A stretch of DNA of 64,000 bases from positions 35,383 to 99,382 of the forward strand of contig NZ_FOTP01000011.1 of assembly GCF_900114605.1 (NCBI RefSeq). Direction: 5' to 3'. Shown one piece after another: positions 34,610-42,647 of this stretch (its first letter is position 1; each line of letters starts with the position of its first letter). The stretch is from Bradyrhizobium sp. NFR13. Lineage in GTDB: Bacteria > Pseudomonadota > Alphaproteobacteria > Rhizobiales > Xanthobacteraceae. The translations under genes were made by a program, and so were the position numbers. The notes beneath the pieces are model-generated. The model made no database searches. It was given only the letters and a program-made list of their open reading frames with translations, and was not told the DNA's origin.

Positions 34610-34840
34610 ATGCCCTTCCAGCAATTCCTTGCCAGAGTACGCCAGCTTTTCCCGCTGGGTGACGACGAACACTATTGCTCAGTCGCTCGGGACCTGGAGA
34701 GCGGCGCCTTACGCCACCCGGTACAACCCATGTCCGACAGCGAACTGGCCGCAGCCATCGCTGAATTCCGAAAGACACCGCTGTCCGAACAGTCTCGCAA
34801 CACACTCCGGGACGCCTTCAATCCAAAGAAGAGTCTTTGA
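34610..34840 (+). CDS. Small conserved protein, paralogue of the gene at 50471 (76 aa)
   Basis: MPFQQFLARVRQLFPLGDDE begins a sequence that aligns along its length with the minus-strand gene at 50471, sharing SDSELAAAIAEFRKTP and the NPKK end. A GC-rich hairpin (GCCGTCCGAGC, three bases, complement) lies 20 bases upstream at 34566-34590. No function known. Confidence 0.65.
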   Translation: MPFQQFLARVRQLFPLGDDEHYCSVARDLESGALRHPVQPMSDSELAAAIAEFRKTPLSEQSRNTLRDAFNPKKSL

Positions 34841-34866
34841 ACAAGGTTTCAACGAAAATCTATCAA

Positions 34867-35112
34867 CTACTTCTTCTCGCCCCGCACGCCCTTGAACTTC
34901 TTGGCGGCCTTCGTCTTTTTGGCCGTCTTCTTTTTCGCTGCAGCTACCTTCTTCGGTGCAACCCCCTTGGCCTTCCTGATCGCCATGAACTCACCCGACG
35001 ACTTGTCGCGTTTCGTCTATGTCGTTGCATCGCCCATCGGCGTCTTCGTCTGGCTGCGCTTCTTCACTGCGCCGTTGCGCACGTTGTCGCCCGTCGGCTT
35101 GTTGATCGCCAT
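34867..35112 (-). pseudogene. Small Lys-rich conserved gene with an in-frame TAG
   Basis: Frame: MAINKPTGDNVRNGAVKKRS, QTKTPMGDATT, TAG at codon 32, then TKRDKSSGEFMAIRKAKGVA and a Lys/Ala-rich tail ending KKFKGVRGEKK. The family, as I know it from rhizobia, has a Trp (TGG) before TKRD, so one base change explains the stop. The remainder has kept its frame and composition. If read through, the product is 81 residues. Confidence 0.65.
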
Positions 35113-35249
35113 CGCTGCATTTCCCTGACACCGCAGTACCGCAGGTACGACCGAAACCGCCATTCGGCAAAGTGGTTTCCGACCATTGCGGAACCAATCA
35201 CCCGCAGCGCATTTGAATCCGTGTTCTGTTGCGTTGTGGAGTAGTGAGT

Positions 35250-35597
35250 ATGGGACAGACTGGGACGCCATCGATCGTGCCGAGCGGGATCGATGAGGCG
35301 GTCTATCTCGTTCTCGATTGTTTCGGTCGCGGCGGTTGCGTCTGGCGGGAAGCCGATGCTCAGCAGACCGATTTGGAAAACGTCATCGCCGACCTTATGG
35401 CTGGCCAGTACAGCGATCCGCTTCGCGTGGTCGCGATGAATACTGTGGAAGGCTGTGCGCGAGACGTGTCTGCGGACGTCGCTAGCGAAATACGGCGGCG
35501 AGCCGACCTGGCCAATGAGGACATCTCATCGTCGCTTGAGGAGTTCGTTAGTCATCACGCCGCCCCCCGTCGGCACCTTGCTAGGAGGCGGATGTGA
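35250..35597 (+). CDS. Conserved hypothetical protein (115 aa)
   Basis: MGQTGTPSIVPSGIDEAVYL with VLDCFGRGGCVWREADAQQT, DLENVIADLMAGQYSDPLRV and VAMNTVEGCARDVSADVASE is a Bradyrhizobium family of small soluble proteins. It is the first of three coupled genes: its TGA overlaps the ATG of the next. An upstream start at 35229 is possible. Function unknown. Confidence 0.65.
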   Translation: MGQTGTPSIVPSGIDEAVYLVLDCFGRGGCVWREADAQQTDLENVIADLMAGQYSDPLRVVAMNTVEGCARDVSADVASEIRRRADLANEDISSSLEEFVSHHAAPRRHLARRRM

Positions 35598-35890
35598 TGC
35601 CGTGGTCGACGAAATTTTCAGAACCTATCGTGCTGTCCAATGGCGACAAGCTGACCACGCTACAGGAGGCCGGCGCCTATATCACCCACCTCCCGAAAGC
35701 CGTTCACGACGATGCTCCGTGGCAGAACGCTATGCATGTGCTGATTCAGGCTGCCGATCACGACGGGCCAATCGAATTTGCCCGGCTAGCCATGCTGCAA
35801 GCGCTCTTCCCAAAGGGCACGCCAGTTTATCGCGCAGTCGACAAGGACTCCCAGTGGCGCAACAACCGCAACCTTGCGAGGGACAGCTGA
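35597..35890 (+). CDS. Conserved hypothetical protein, paralogue of the gene at 46897 (97 aa)
   Basis: About 70% similar by eye to the product at 46897: KLTTLQEAGAYITHLPKAVH, DDAPWQNAMHVLIQAADHDG and PIEFARLAMLQALFPKGTPV are shared almost word for word. It is coupled to both neighbours by TGATG overlaps. The soluble helical protein has no recognised domain. Confidence 0.68.
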   Translation: MPWSTKFSEPIVLSNGDKLTTLQEAGAYITHLPKAVHDDAPWQNAMHVLIQAADHDGPIEFARLAMLQALFPKGTPVYRAVDKDSQWRNNRNLARDS

Positions 35891-36081
35891 TGCGCGACAT
35901 CGACATCATCACCAAGGCATTGGACGACGCGGAGAAAGTCATCCACGACTACAGCCGGCCCGGCCCGCGCAACCCGGAATGGACTCTGCACAGGATGATC
36001 GACATCCTCGACCGCGAAGACGTGGTGGCTGCACGCAAGAGGCTTGCGCAGGGCTACGGCCATTTGCGTTTGGTGAGATAG
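35890..36081 (+). CDS. Small conserved protein (63 aa)
   Basis: MRDIDIITKALDDAEKVIHD is followed by a Pro/Arg link (RPGPRNPEWTLHRMIDILDR) and a basic helix. The start overlaps the previous stop (TGATG), making it the third gene of the unit. Function unknown. Confidence 0.62.
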   Translation: MRDIDIITKALDDAEKVIHDYSRPGPRNPEWTLHRMIDILDREDVVAARKRLAQGYGHLRLVR

Positions 36082-36419
36082 CCGGACAGCGTCTGGCCAC
36101 GTCATGCTTATTGCGTCAGCAGATAATAAATTCTGGTAGTCAAATTCGCATTCCGAAAAGGCCGCGCCAACGCGGCGCGGCAAGTTGCGTCCGTGCACAG
36201 TTTGCTTGATGCAGGACATAAGACAAAGCGGGGATTTCACACGTTGTTCCGCCGCTGAAGCGGCCTGTTTCATTTAGTTCGAAGTTGCGTTTCCCATCCG
36301 TCGATAAGGGAACCGGTCGATCCTATGATTTCCCAGCTTAGGGTTTTCACCGATGTCAGCTTAAAGGGTCCTGCACCATGCTCCTTATCTAGCAGAGCCC
36401 TTACTAAAAGGAGCCGACG
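36082..36419. other. Intergenic region, no gene seen
   Basis: 338 bases with short hairpins (for example GCCGC-TGAA-GCGGC near 36250) and the ribosome binding site AAAAGGAG for the next gene. I see no protein-like frame. Confidence 0.45.
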
Positions 36420-36698
36420 ATGACGGAGATCCCAGACCGCCGGGCGTTCCTGCGCTTAACCGGCAATACGCTTGCAGTCGCCGCGATTGGTGCAGTTGGC
36501 ATTCGTTACGTTGGAACGGTGCATGCGATGCCGATCGCGCGAGCTCCAGAAATTTCCGAAGGGCAGCCGGATCTGATAACACCGGCGCAATGGGGACCAC
36601 CGCCGCATGGACCTGGTTGGCGAAGGCGCTCCCGACGCGGGCGGCGATGGGTTTGCTGGTGGCACCGCGGGCGTCGCCACTGCGGATGGCGATGGTAG
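36420..36698 (+). CDS. Exported Arg/Trp-rich small protein (92 aa)
   Basis: An N-terminal signal with Arg pair and hydrophobic stretch (RRAFLRLTGNTLAVAAIGAV), a Pro-rich middle, and a C-terminal tail made almost only of Arg, Trp, Gly, His and two Cys (GRRWVCWWHRGRRHCGWRW). The tail looks membrane- or polyanion-binding. Similar tails occur in Bradyrhizobium hypothetical proteins. AGGAG precedes the ATG. Confidence 0.62.
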   Translation: MTEIPDRRAFLRLTGNTLAVAAIGAVGIRYVGTVHAMPIARAPEISEGQPDLITPAQWGPPPHGPGWRRRSRRGRRWVCWWHRGRRHCGWRW

Positions 36699-36718
36699 GC
36701 CGAAGCACAATTGAAAAC

Positions 36719-36745
36719 GCCCGGTCGCCATTTCTGGCACCGGGC
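36719..36745 (+). terminator. Terminator-like hairpin
   Basis: GCCCGGT, 13 bases, ACCGGGC, 20 bases after the Arg/Trp-rich gene. There is only a weak T stretch after it. Confidence 0.35.
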
Positions 36746-37160
36746 AAGTTTACAGAGAAACCGCACCGGATCATCCCGTCGCCCCCTCGGCCTGCAATAT
36801 GACTATGGCACGTACCGCCCGCCCTAACCTTGCGGGCTAATTTGTTGCCTGTTCGAACTCCCGCGCTCATCGCGGAAGCGGCCAAGCGCCGAAGCCGCGC
36901 TGGGAGCCGACAACAGAACAAACACCGAAAATGGAATTGCTTACAGTATTCGGGTGACTTGGGAATCTGACCAGAGGGCAACTGGATGACTAGCTTGTGC
37001 GGCCGAACATCGTCGAGCCGGCCAAAGCAAAACGCCGCATCGGCATGGCAACGGCTCTTCGATGCGCGTGCCTGCCCAGACCAACGACAACGGGCCGGCG
37101 TTGGCGCAGGCCGATTGCCACGATGAAGCGACCGAATCCCTAGAAAAAAATTTGCGACCT

Positions 37161-37190
37161 CTTGAAACCAGACTTGGTTCTTTTCTATTT
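37161..37190 (+). promoter_or_regulatory. RpoH (sigma-32)-type promoter of hsp20
   Basis: CTTGAA, 18 bases, CTATTT, matching the CTTG and CYTAT core elements of alphaproteobacterial sigma-32 promoters, immediately before the thermometer leader. The 370 bases before it, back to the Arg/Trp-rich gene, hold no supported gene. Confidence 0.6.
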
Positions 37191-37198
37191 TATTGCCT

Positions 37199-37286
37199 GT
37201 CGGATGCCAGTCGGGTCCGACGGAGGCGGGCGCCGGTCGCGTCCGGCGTCTGCTCATACCCATCTTGCTCAATGGAGGATTTGGCT
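37199..37286 (+). ncRNA. ROSE-type RNA thermometer in the hsp20 leader
   Basis: The leader contains successive GC-rich hairpin arms (GGGTCC/GGAGGCGGGCGCCGG) and ends CATCTTGCTCAATGGAGGAT before TTGGCTATG. In rhizobial ROSE elements the CTTGCT stretch pairs imperfectly with the ribosome binding site (here GGAGGA) and melts on heat shock. The 3' end is nearly the same as the B. japonicum hspA ROSE that I remember. Confidence 0.8.
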
Positions 37287-37739
37287 ATGACAACTTTTGA
37301 TTTCGCCCCGCTCTGGCGCTCAAGCATCGGCTTTGACCGCCTTTTCAGTCTCGTGGATGCGGCCCAACGCGCCAACGAGGAAACCTTTCCGATGTATAAC
37401 ATTGAGCGCGTCGGTGACGATCGCTATCAGATCTCGCTCGCGCTAGCTGGTTTCTCACCGGACAATATTACGGTGACGACCGAGCAGAATGTTCTTACCG
37501 TCGAAGGGCGCAAGGACGAGCAGCATCGAGACTTTGTTTATCAGGGAATTTCTGGTCGCGCTTTCAAGCGGCAGTTCAACCTTGAGGAGCACGTCCAGGT
37601 CACTGGCGCACACTTCGACAACGGCCTGCTACAGATCGGATTGGTCCGCGAGGTGCCGGAAGTCATGAAACCGCGCAAGATCGAAATCGGCAGGTCTGAT
37701 CAACGGAAGGTAGAAAAGCTGCCTCCGCAAGCCGCCTGA
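37287..37739 (+). CDS. Hsp20/alpha-crystallin small heat shock protein
   Basis: 150 residues with an N-terminal variable region, an alpha-crystallin domain (YNIERVGDDRYQISLALAGF, NVLTVEGRK, GISGRAFKRQFNL) and a C-terminal tail with the IEIG/basic end. It is an ATP-independent holdase of rhizobial class A type. The ATG follows GGAGGA held in the thermometer. The frame extends to 37062 but is noncoding there. rpoH follows 69 bases later, so heat both frees translation and raises the sigma factor that transcribes it. Confidence 0.93.
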   Translation: MTTFDFAPLWRSSIGFDRLFSLVDAAQRANEETFPMYNIERVGDDRYQISLALAGFSPDNITVTTEQNVLTVEGRKDEQHRDFVYQGISGRAFKRQFNLEEHVQVTGAHFDNGLLQIGLVREVPEVMKPRKIEIGRSDQRKVEKLPPQAA

Positions 37740-37808
37740 CAATCGTCCGCTGATAACGCCGCGGCAGCGCAAGTTGCCGCGGCACATTCCGATTGCACGG
37801 GGTTTACG

Positions 37809-38708
37809 ATGTCGAGCATATCTCTTCCGATGCTGGGGGATGGCGGTGGGCTTAGCCGGTATCTCACGGCCATCAAACAATTTCCCCTGCTCTCACCCGA
37901 GCAGGAAATTTCGCTTGCCCGAAAGCTGCGCGATGAAGATGACCGGGAGGCCGCGTTCCAACTCGTTACGAGTCACCTGCGCCTGGTTGCCAAAATTGCC
38001 ATGCGATATCGCGGATACGGCCTACCGATTGCCGACGTTATTTCCGAAGGAAATATCGGCTTGATGCAAGCGGTCAAGCGGTTCGATCCGGACCGCGGCT
38101 TCAGATTGGCCACTTACGCTACTTGGTGGATTAAGGCGACGATCCAGGACTACATCCTGCGCTCCTGGTCGATCGTCAAGATCAGTGCGTCGTCAACACA
38201 GAAGCGACTGTTCTTCAACCTGCGGCGGCTAAAAAGCAAGATTGCAGCCCTCGACGATGGAGACATGCGACCTGATCAGGTGACGACGATTGCCACGCGT
38301 CTGCAGGCGCCGGAGCACGAAGTCATCGAAATGAACCGGCGTTTTCTCGGCGACATTTCACTCAACGCAAAAGCCAGGGAGGACGATGAAGCACCAACCG
38401 AGTGGCTGGACCGACTCGCTGACGACATTGATCTTGAGCAAGGCCTCATCGAAAAAAGCGATTCGGAGTGGCAGACACGAGCGCTAAGGAAAGCCCTCGA
38501 AGCCCTTTCCGCCCGAGAGCAAAGGATCATTGAAGCTCGTTGGCTGTCGGATGACCCGGCAACACTTGATGAGCTTGGCAGTGAATTGGGCGTGTCCCGC
38601 GAGCGGGTACGGCAGATTGAAGCCAGGGCGATAGAAAAGGCCCGCCATTCGGCGCTGGCTCTAATGGGCGCGCCGCCGCCCCGCAGGGCCAATTCGTCAG
38701 CGATTTGA
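37809..38708 (+). CDS. rpoH: RNA polymerase sigma-32 factor RpoH
   Basis: 299 residues. Region 2 is clear (LVTSHLRLVAKIAMRYRGYG, then GNIGLMQAVKRFDPDRGFRL and YATWWIKATIQDYILRSWSI), followed by the diagnostic RpoH box QKRLFFNLRRLK and region 4 with the HTH ELGSELGVSRERVRQIEARA. It directs heat shock transcription in the cytoplasm. Its position behind hsp20 recalls the hspA-rpoH cluster of Bradyrhizobium. Confidence 0.95.
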   Translation: MSSISLPMLGDGGGLSRYLTAIKQFPLLSPEQEISLARKLRDEDDREAAFQLVTSHLRLVAKIAMRYRGYGLPIADVISEGNIGLMQAVKRFDPDRGFRLATYATWWIKATIQDYILRSWSIVKISASSTQKRLFFNLRRLKSKIAALDDGDMRPDQVTTIATRLQAPEHEVIEMNRRFLGDISLNAKAREDDEAPTEWLDRLADDIDLEQGLIEKSDSEWQTRALRKALEALSAREQRIIEARWLSDDPATLDELGSELGVSRERVRQIEARAIEKARHSALALMGAPPPRRANSSAI

Positions 38709-38711
38709 AAA

Positions 38712-38797
38712 TGGTGGGGGAAGAAGGACTCGAACCTTCGAAGTCATAAGACGGCTGATTTACAGTCAGCTCCCTTTGCCACTCGGGACACTCCCCC
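38712..38797 (-). tRNA. tRNA-Tyr (anticodon GTA)
   Basis: 86 bases including an encoded CCA. Acceptor stem GGGGGAG/TTCCCCC, anticodon loop CTGTAAA within GCTGA/TCAGC, a long variable arm as in bacterial tRNA-Tyr, and T-arm GGTTCGAGTCC. Located between rpoH and rlmB. Confidence 0.96.
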
Positions 38798-39043
38798 GCC
38801 TGACGCCATCGGATCCAGGCCCAACAAGACCTGGGCCCAACACGGCAATCCCACCAAATCAGTGGCTGGACGGCCATGGATGACGTTAAAACGCGCGCCC
38901 GTAAACGGGCTCCCGGTTGGCGCGTTTATGACGGAAGCGATGGGGCAAAGTCAACCGACCAGGGCCGGAATATCCGCCCTTCCGGAACCTCTTTCCGGAG
39001 CCTCAAATTGCCATTATTCGGCCCCCGTGAGACAAGCCGTGCC

Positions 39044-39919
39044 ATGAGCGATCGAGAGCGAAAACAGCGATTCCAGCGCGGCCTTGACAAGGGGCGCGAC
39101 GGCCAGAGCGGCCAAGGCCGCGATAAAACCCGAGATAAACCGCGCGATCAGGGCCGGGATCACGGACGGCGCCCGCCCCGGCGTGGCCGGGAATCCGGCG
39201 GCGACGGCCCGGCCATCCTCTATGGCTGGCATACGGTCACCATGGCGCTGGCCAATCCGCAGCGGGTCATTCGCAAGCTGATTCTGACCGAAAATGCCGC
39301 CCGGCGCCTCGCCGAGGAGAAGATCGACACCCGCGTGACGCCGATCCTGGTCCGCCCGGACGAGATCGACCGCCGGCTGGGGCCTGATGCCGTCCATCAG
39401 GGCCTGCTGGCCGAGGTCGAGCCGCTGGAATCGCCGGATCTGGACACCCTGCCCCAGAACGGCATCGTACTGGTGCTCGACCAGATCACCGATCCGCACA
39501 ATGTCGGCGCCATCCTGCGTTCCGCCGCGGCCTTTGCCGTCAAGGCGATCATCACCACGGCGCGGCACAGCCCGGAAGCCACCGGCGTCCTCGCCAAATC
39601 GGCCTCGGGCGCGCTGGAACTGGTGCCGATGATCACGGTGCCGAATCTGGCGCGGGCGCTGAACGAATTGAACGATCTCGGTTTCATGACCGTCGGTCTC
39701 GACAGCGAGGGCAGCGAAAACATCAGCGCGATCCCGCTGCAACAGCCGCTGGCGCTGGTGCTCGGTGCCGAGGGCAGCGGCTTGCGACGGCTGACGCGGG
39801 AGACCTGCAGCATCGTCGCGCGGCTCGATATGCCCGGCGAGATCAAGAGCCTCAACGTGTCGAACGCCGCCGTGCTCGCGCTCTATGTCGGCGCCAGCAA
39901 GCTCGGCCTGATGGGCTAA
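39044..39919 (+). CDS. rlmB: 23S rRNA (guanosine-2'-O)-methyltransferase RlmB (SpoU family)
   Basis: About 291 residues from the ATG giving MSDRERKQRFQRGLDKG; the frame is open back to 38876 but that part is not conserved. A disordered, highly basic N-terminal stretch (RGRDHGRRPPRRGRE-like) precedes the SpoU substrate-binding domain (ILYGWHTVTMALANP) and the SPOUT knot with motifs DQITDPHNVGAILRSAAAF, LVLGAEGSGLRRLTRE and SLNVSNAAVLALY. It methylates a guanosine in 23S rRNA using SAM. Confidence 0.93.
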   Translation: MSDRERKQRFQRGLDKGRDGQSGQGRDKTRDKPRDQGRDHGRRPPRRGRESGGDGPAILYGWHTVTMALANPQRVIRKLILTENAARRLAEEKIDTRVTPILVRPDEIDRRLGPDAVHQGLLAEVEPLESPDLDTLPQNGIVLVLDQITDPHNVGAILRSAAAFAVKAIITTARHSPEATGVLAKSASGALELVPMITVPNLARALNELNDLGFMTVGLDSEGSENISAIPLQQPLALVLGAEGSGLRRLTRETCSIVARLDMPGEIKSLNVSNAAVLALYVGASKLGLMG

Positions 39920-39933
39920 ACACAGCAGGCAAT

Positions 39934-39970
39934 AAAAAAGCCCGCGTGCATCGCTGCGCGCGGGCTTTTT
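39934..39970. terminator. Bidirectional rho-independent terminator
   Basis: AAAAAA, GCCCGCG, a 12-base loop, CGCGGGC, TTTTT. It serves rlmB on the plus strand and the convergent exported-protein gene on the minus strand. Confidence 0.88.
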
Positions 39971-39983
39971 GTTTGCGGTCAGA

Positions 39984-40625
39984 TCAGTGCGCGTAGCGCT
40001 GAGGGCGCTGCTGGTAATAGCCGCGTGGGGCTGCAGCGCGCGGCGCATATGTCACCTTCGGCGCGCCGTAGCGATGCGCCTGATGATAACCGGTGCGCGA
40101 CACGTAGCTGCGCTGCGCATAGCCGTAACGCGTGCGCGGCTGCATGCTGTAGCCGTAGCGATAGCTCGGGCGCGCACGATAGTGGCTGCGCGACGGATAG
40201 CTGGTGATCGCGGGCCCGCGATAGGCCGGACCGTAGGAGTAGTTCACCGGATTGGCGTAGGGACCGCCATCGTAGCCGCGACGATAGCCGTAACCGTAAC
40301 CCCCGCCGTAGCCGTAGCCGTAACCATTACCGTAGCCGCGCCAGCCGATCGCAGTCTCCTGATAGGTCGGGACCGGCGCGAACATGCCCGGGCCGCTGAA
40401 GGTCGGGCCCTGGTTGGCGTAATAATACTGACGCGTCACCGGCGTCGGATCGGGCAGCCGCTCATAACCGGCGCCATAGCCGCAGGGGCTGACATAGGCC
40501 TGACCGCAAGGCGAGCAGCCGGTGGAGGCGAACAGGCCGCCGCCGCAGGCCATGGCAGGCGCAGCGCCGGCCGTGGCGGTGACAACGGCAAACGCCGCAA
40601 CCCATTTTGAAATCACGTTACGCAT
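39984..40625 (-). CDS. Exported Tyr/Gly-rich protein (213 aa)
   Basis: Signal peptide ending near APAMA, then a low-complexity region dominated by Gly-Tyr repeats (YGNGYGYGYGGGYGYGYRRG) and Tyr/Arg/Ser pairs, with two cysteines in TGCSPCGQ. It is a periplasmic or surface protein of repetitive type; function unknown. A second exported protein gene lies 50 bases upstream on the same strand. Confidence 0.75.
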   Translation of the reverse strand: MRNVISKWVAAFAVVTATAGAAPAMACGGGLFASTGCSPCGQAYVSPCGYGAGYERLPDPTPVTRQYYYANQGPTFSGPGMFAPVPTYQETAIGWRGYGNGYGYGYGGGYGYGYRRGYDGGPYANPVNYSYGPAYRGPAITSYPSRSHYRARPSYRYGYSMQPRTRYGYAQRSYVSRTGYHQAHRYGAPKVTYAPRAAAPRGYYQQRPQRYAH

Positions 40626-40675
40626 GAATACTCTCTCCTGTCGGGTGTCTTTTTTCGTTGTTGGTGATGGATCGG

Positions 40676-41101
40676 TCAGCGCCGGAATTCCGGTGGTGCG
40701 ACGATGACCTCAGGCGGATTGAACGGCACTTCGTTCTCCCGCCCCATTGGCGCGGATTTCGCCGACCAGCTCTCGTGGTAGCTCTCGGCCGGCTGCGGCA
40801 ATTTGCGATTGGCCGGCGGCTGGATCTCCAGACGCCCATAACCGGGCTGCCGACCGAGGCTCGGATAGTAGTGACCGACATTCGGAACCGGATCGATATA
40901 GCGTCCGCCATAGACTGTCGGCTGAATATGGATGCCGCGCTGCAAGCCCCAATCGCCTTCGATCACGCGATAGGACGCATCGACGCCGTTGATGATGATC
41001 GGCACACCGGGACGACCGGGCACGACGATGTTGAAACCATCGGCGGCTGCAGCCGGAAGCGTCGTGGCAATCACGAAAAGCAGTGCTGAAAGGGTGCGCA
41101 T
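40676..41101 (-). CDS. Exported hypothetical protein (141 aa)
   Basis: From the ATG at 41101 (others at 41107 and 41116): signal peptide MRTLSALLFVIATTLPAAAA, then a mature part rich in Pro, Tyr and Gly (GFNIVVPGRPGVPIIINGVD, VPNVGHYYPSLGRQPGYGRL). No domain recognised. Probably co-transcribed with the Tyr/Gly-rich gene downstream. Confidence 0.72.
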   Translation of the reverse strand: MRTLSALLFVIATTLPAAAADGFNIVVPGRPGVPIIINGVDASYRVIEGDWGLQRGIHIQPTVYGGRYIDPVPNVGHYYPSLGRQPGYGRLEIQPPANRKLPQPAESYHESWSAKSAPMGRENEVPFNPPEVIVAPPEFRR

Positions 41102-41391
41102 GGCCATGTCCTGCATCTTGGCGGTACGATATTCGAACGCCTCGCAGGATGGGTTAAGGGCGCGGTCTAAACTGCCGGTAAGCCTAACGCGTAAGCATCA
41201 GGCGCACTTCAAATGCGCCGGATCGCAGCGTGGATTCGTTAACGCAACGGGCCCGCATTGCGACGTGGTCCCGGTCGAAAGACGTCGAGCATGCGCCGCC
41301 CGCATCTTGCGCATCGCCGTCGCAACGTGATCTGATCCCGTCAGCCACTGTCTATCCCTGACGCTTCAATCGTCATGTCCGGAGAGTCCCG

Positions 41392-41655
41392 ATGAAGTTT
41401 CTCAGTGCAGCCATCATCCTGTCGACGCTGGTCGCGACGCCTGCTTTAGCGCGCCACTGGAAACATCATCACAGCGCCGAGACCTTCGTCTTTGCCGCAC
41501 CGGGCCAGCCCTACCGGATCCAGTTCGGGCACAATTACGGACCCGGCCTGCAGCCCGGCACCTTCGCCTATTACGACGGCCCCCTCGCCGCCCGCTGCAA
41601 GCAATCGGCCGCGGCCTATCGCGGCCAGGACGGCCGGGCCTATCCCTGCTTCTGA
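41392..41655 (+). CDS. Exported hypothetical protein (87 aa)
   Basis: Signal peptide (FLSAAIILSTLVATPALARH) followed by a His-rich stretch and a small domain with PYRIQFGHNYGPGLQPGTFA and two cysteines (ARCKQSAAAYR ... PCF). GGAGAG precedes the ATG. Small exported proteins with this pattern are common in Bradyrhizobium; function unknown. Confidence 0.68.
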   Translation: MKFLSAAIILSTLVATPALARHWKHHHSAETFVFAAPGQPYRIQFGHNYGPGLQPGTFAYYDGPLAARCKQSAAAYRGQDGRAYPCF

Positions 41656-41737
41656 TTAAGGTTCCACAGGGTGGGCAGATTGGCCACTGCGGTCGAACTA
41701 CTCAACCTCCGCCGCGTTGCCGTGTCGGAGGTGGCAC

Positions 41738-41941
41738 ATGCCCTACGCGCTATTCGAAGACGACCAGAAGCTCAGCCAGGAATTCCCGACCGAGGAGGAC
41801 GTCTGGCAACATGCCGACGAAGCCGAACTCGTTGATGTTGTGGACGGCAAGACGGTGCTGGAGGCCGGCTAGACTATTCAGCCGTGCAGCACCGAAGAGG
41901 ACACGGGCAAGCCGATCGCGGTACCGCCGGCAGTGACCTAG
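41738..41941 (+). pseudogene. Small conserved gene with an in-frame TAG
   Basis: Frame: MPYALFEDDQKLSQEFPTEE, DVWQHADEAELVDVVDGKTV, LEAG, TAG (codon 45), then TIQPCSTEEDTGKPIAVPPA and TAG. Rhizobial homologues, as I know them, run through this point and carry the I-x-PC motif after it, so the second part belongs to the same gene. Codon use is unchanged beyond the stop. Either a recent nonsense mutation or read-through. Confidence 0.6.
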
Positions 41942-41950
41942 GAACGACTC

Positions 41951-42172
41951 TCACAGGTTTTGGTTGGAAGACTGAGCGTCCTGAGCGCAGGATGGACGTT
42001 CCGAAAGTCCTGCCACCTCTCTAGGGGTGGTGGGGCTTTTGCTGTCGTAGCCATTGGTATGCAGTAGCCGCACAAACTCATCCATGGACGCGTTCAGTCG
42101 CCTGGCGCGCTCTTCAGATTCGGGCGTTGAGGTGCTGCCGAAAAGCCGGGTGATGGATTCGCGAAAAGTCAT
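41951..42172 (-). CDS. Small hypothetical protein (73 aa)
   Basis: ATG at 42172 behind AAGGGG: MTFRESITRLFGSTSTPESE, then a helix ERARRLNASMDEFVRLLHTN and a polar tail. Upstream in-frame ATGs lack a site. No family recognised; it faces the gene at 41738 tail to tail. Confidence 0.5.
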   Translation of the reverse strand: MTFRESITRLFGSTSTPESEERARRLNASMDEFVRLLHTNGYDSKSPTTPREVAGLSERPSCAQDAQSSNQNL

Positions 42173-42322
42173 GCGATTCCCCTTACTCATTGAGACGCGC
42201 TTAAGTCGCGCGAACGGCAAATTGGTTCAACTCGCCGCGGGGCTTATTTAACAGTTTAACACACACCCCGCTTGACGGCGAATCACATGAAGGATTCTCT
42301 ATCCCCATTCAGGGAGGCGGAG

Positions 42323-42466
42323 ATGGAAGACCACTTCACTCACCAGTATTTCAGCCGGCAGTGCTTCGAGCGACATCACGCACGCGAGGTCTTGGAGCGC
42401 GCCCTCTGCGCAGGCGCCCTACTCTTCGGCCTGACGGCCTCGTTCGCAGCCTGTCTGTTTATTTGA
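42323..42466 (+). CDS. Small membrane protein (47 aa)
   Basis: MEDHFTHQYFSRQCFERHHA followed by one C-terminal membrane segment, ALCAGALLFGLTASFAACLF. A GGGAGGCGGAG site precedes the ATG. A 7-bp hairpin (GTTCGCC/GGCGAAC) at 42480 may end the transcript. Function unknown. Confidence 0.55.
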   Translation: MEDHFTHQYFSRQCFERHHAREVLERALCAGALLFGLTASFAACLFI

Positions 42467-42647
42467 TTATTTGACGCCCGTTCGCCTTCGGCGAACCTCC
42501 CACAGCCAGCCGCCCAAAGGCGTCAGCAGGCCGCTTGGAGACTCATTGGCGCTGACACGACGACGGAGCCAGATCTGCACTGTCCCCCGTTAGGCTTAAC
42601 CCGCTGACGCGCTTGCACTAACGTCGCTCAATCTAAATGATGACGTC

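Noticed and set aside
34892..35128. A hydrophobic 78-residue plus-strand frame
   Set aside because: It is the reverse of the Lys-rich gene at 34867: Lys codons read backwards give Phe and Leu, imitating membrane segments.
36385..37272. A 295-residue minus-strand frame
   Set aside because: It covers the Arg/Trp-rich gene, the RpoH promoter and the ROSE leader in antisense, with low-complexity Arg/Ser/Ala composition and no domain.
33575..41941. Genome-wide recoding of UAG as an amino acid
   Set aside because: Several intact genes in the window end in TAG (for example at 4287, 26670 and 36081), so UAG works as a stop; isolated nonsense mutations or local read-through remain the only options.
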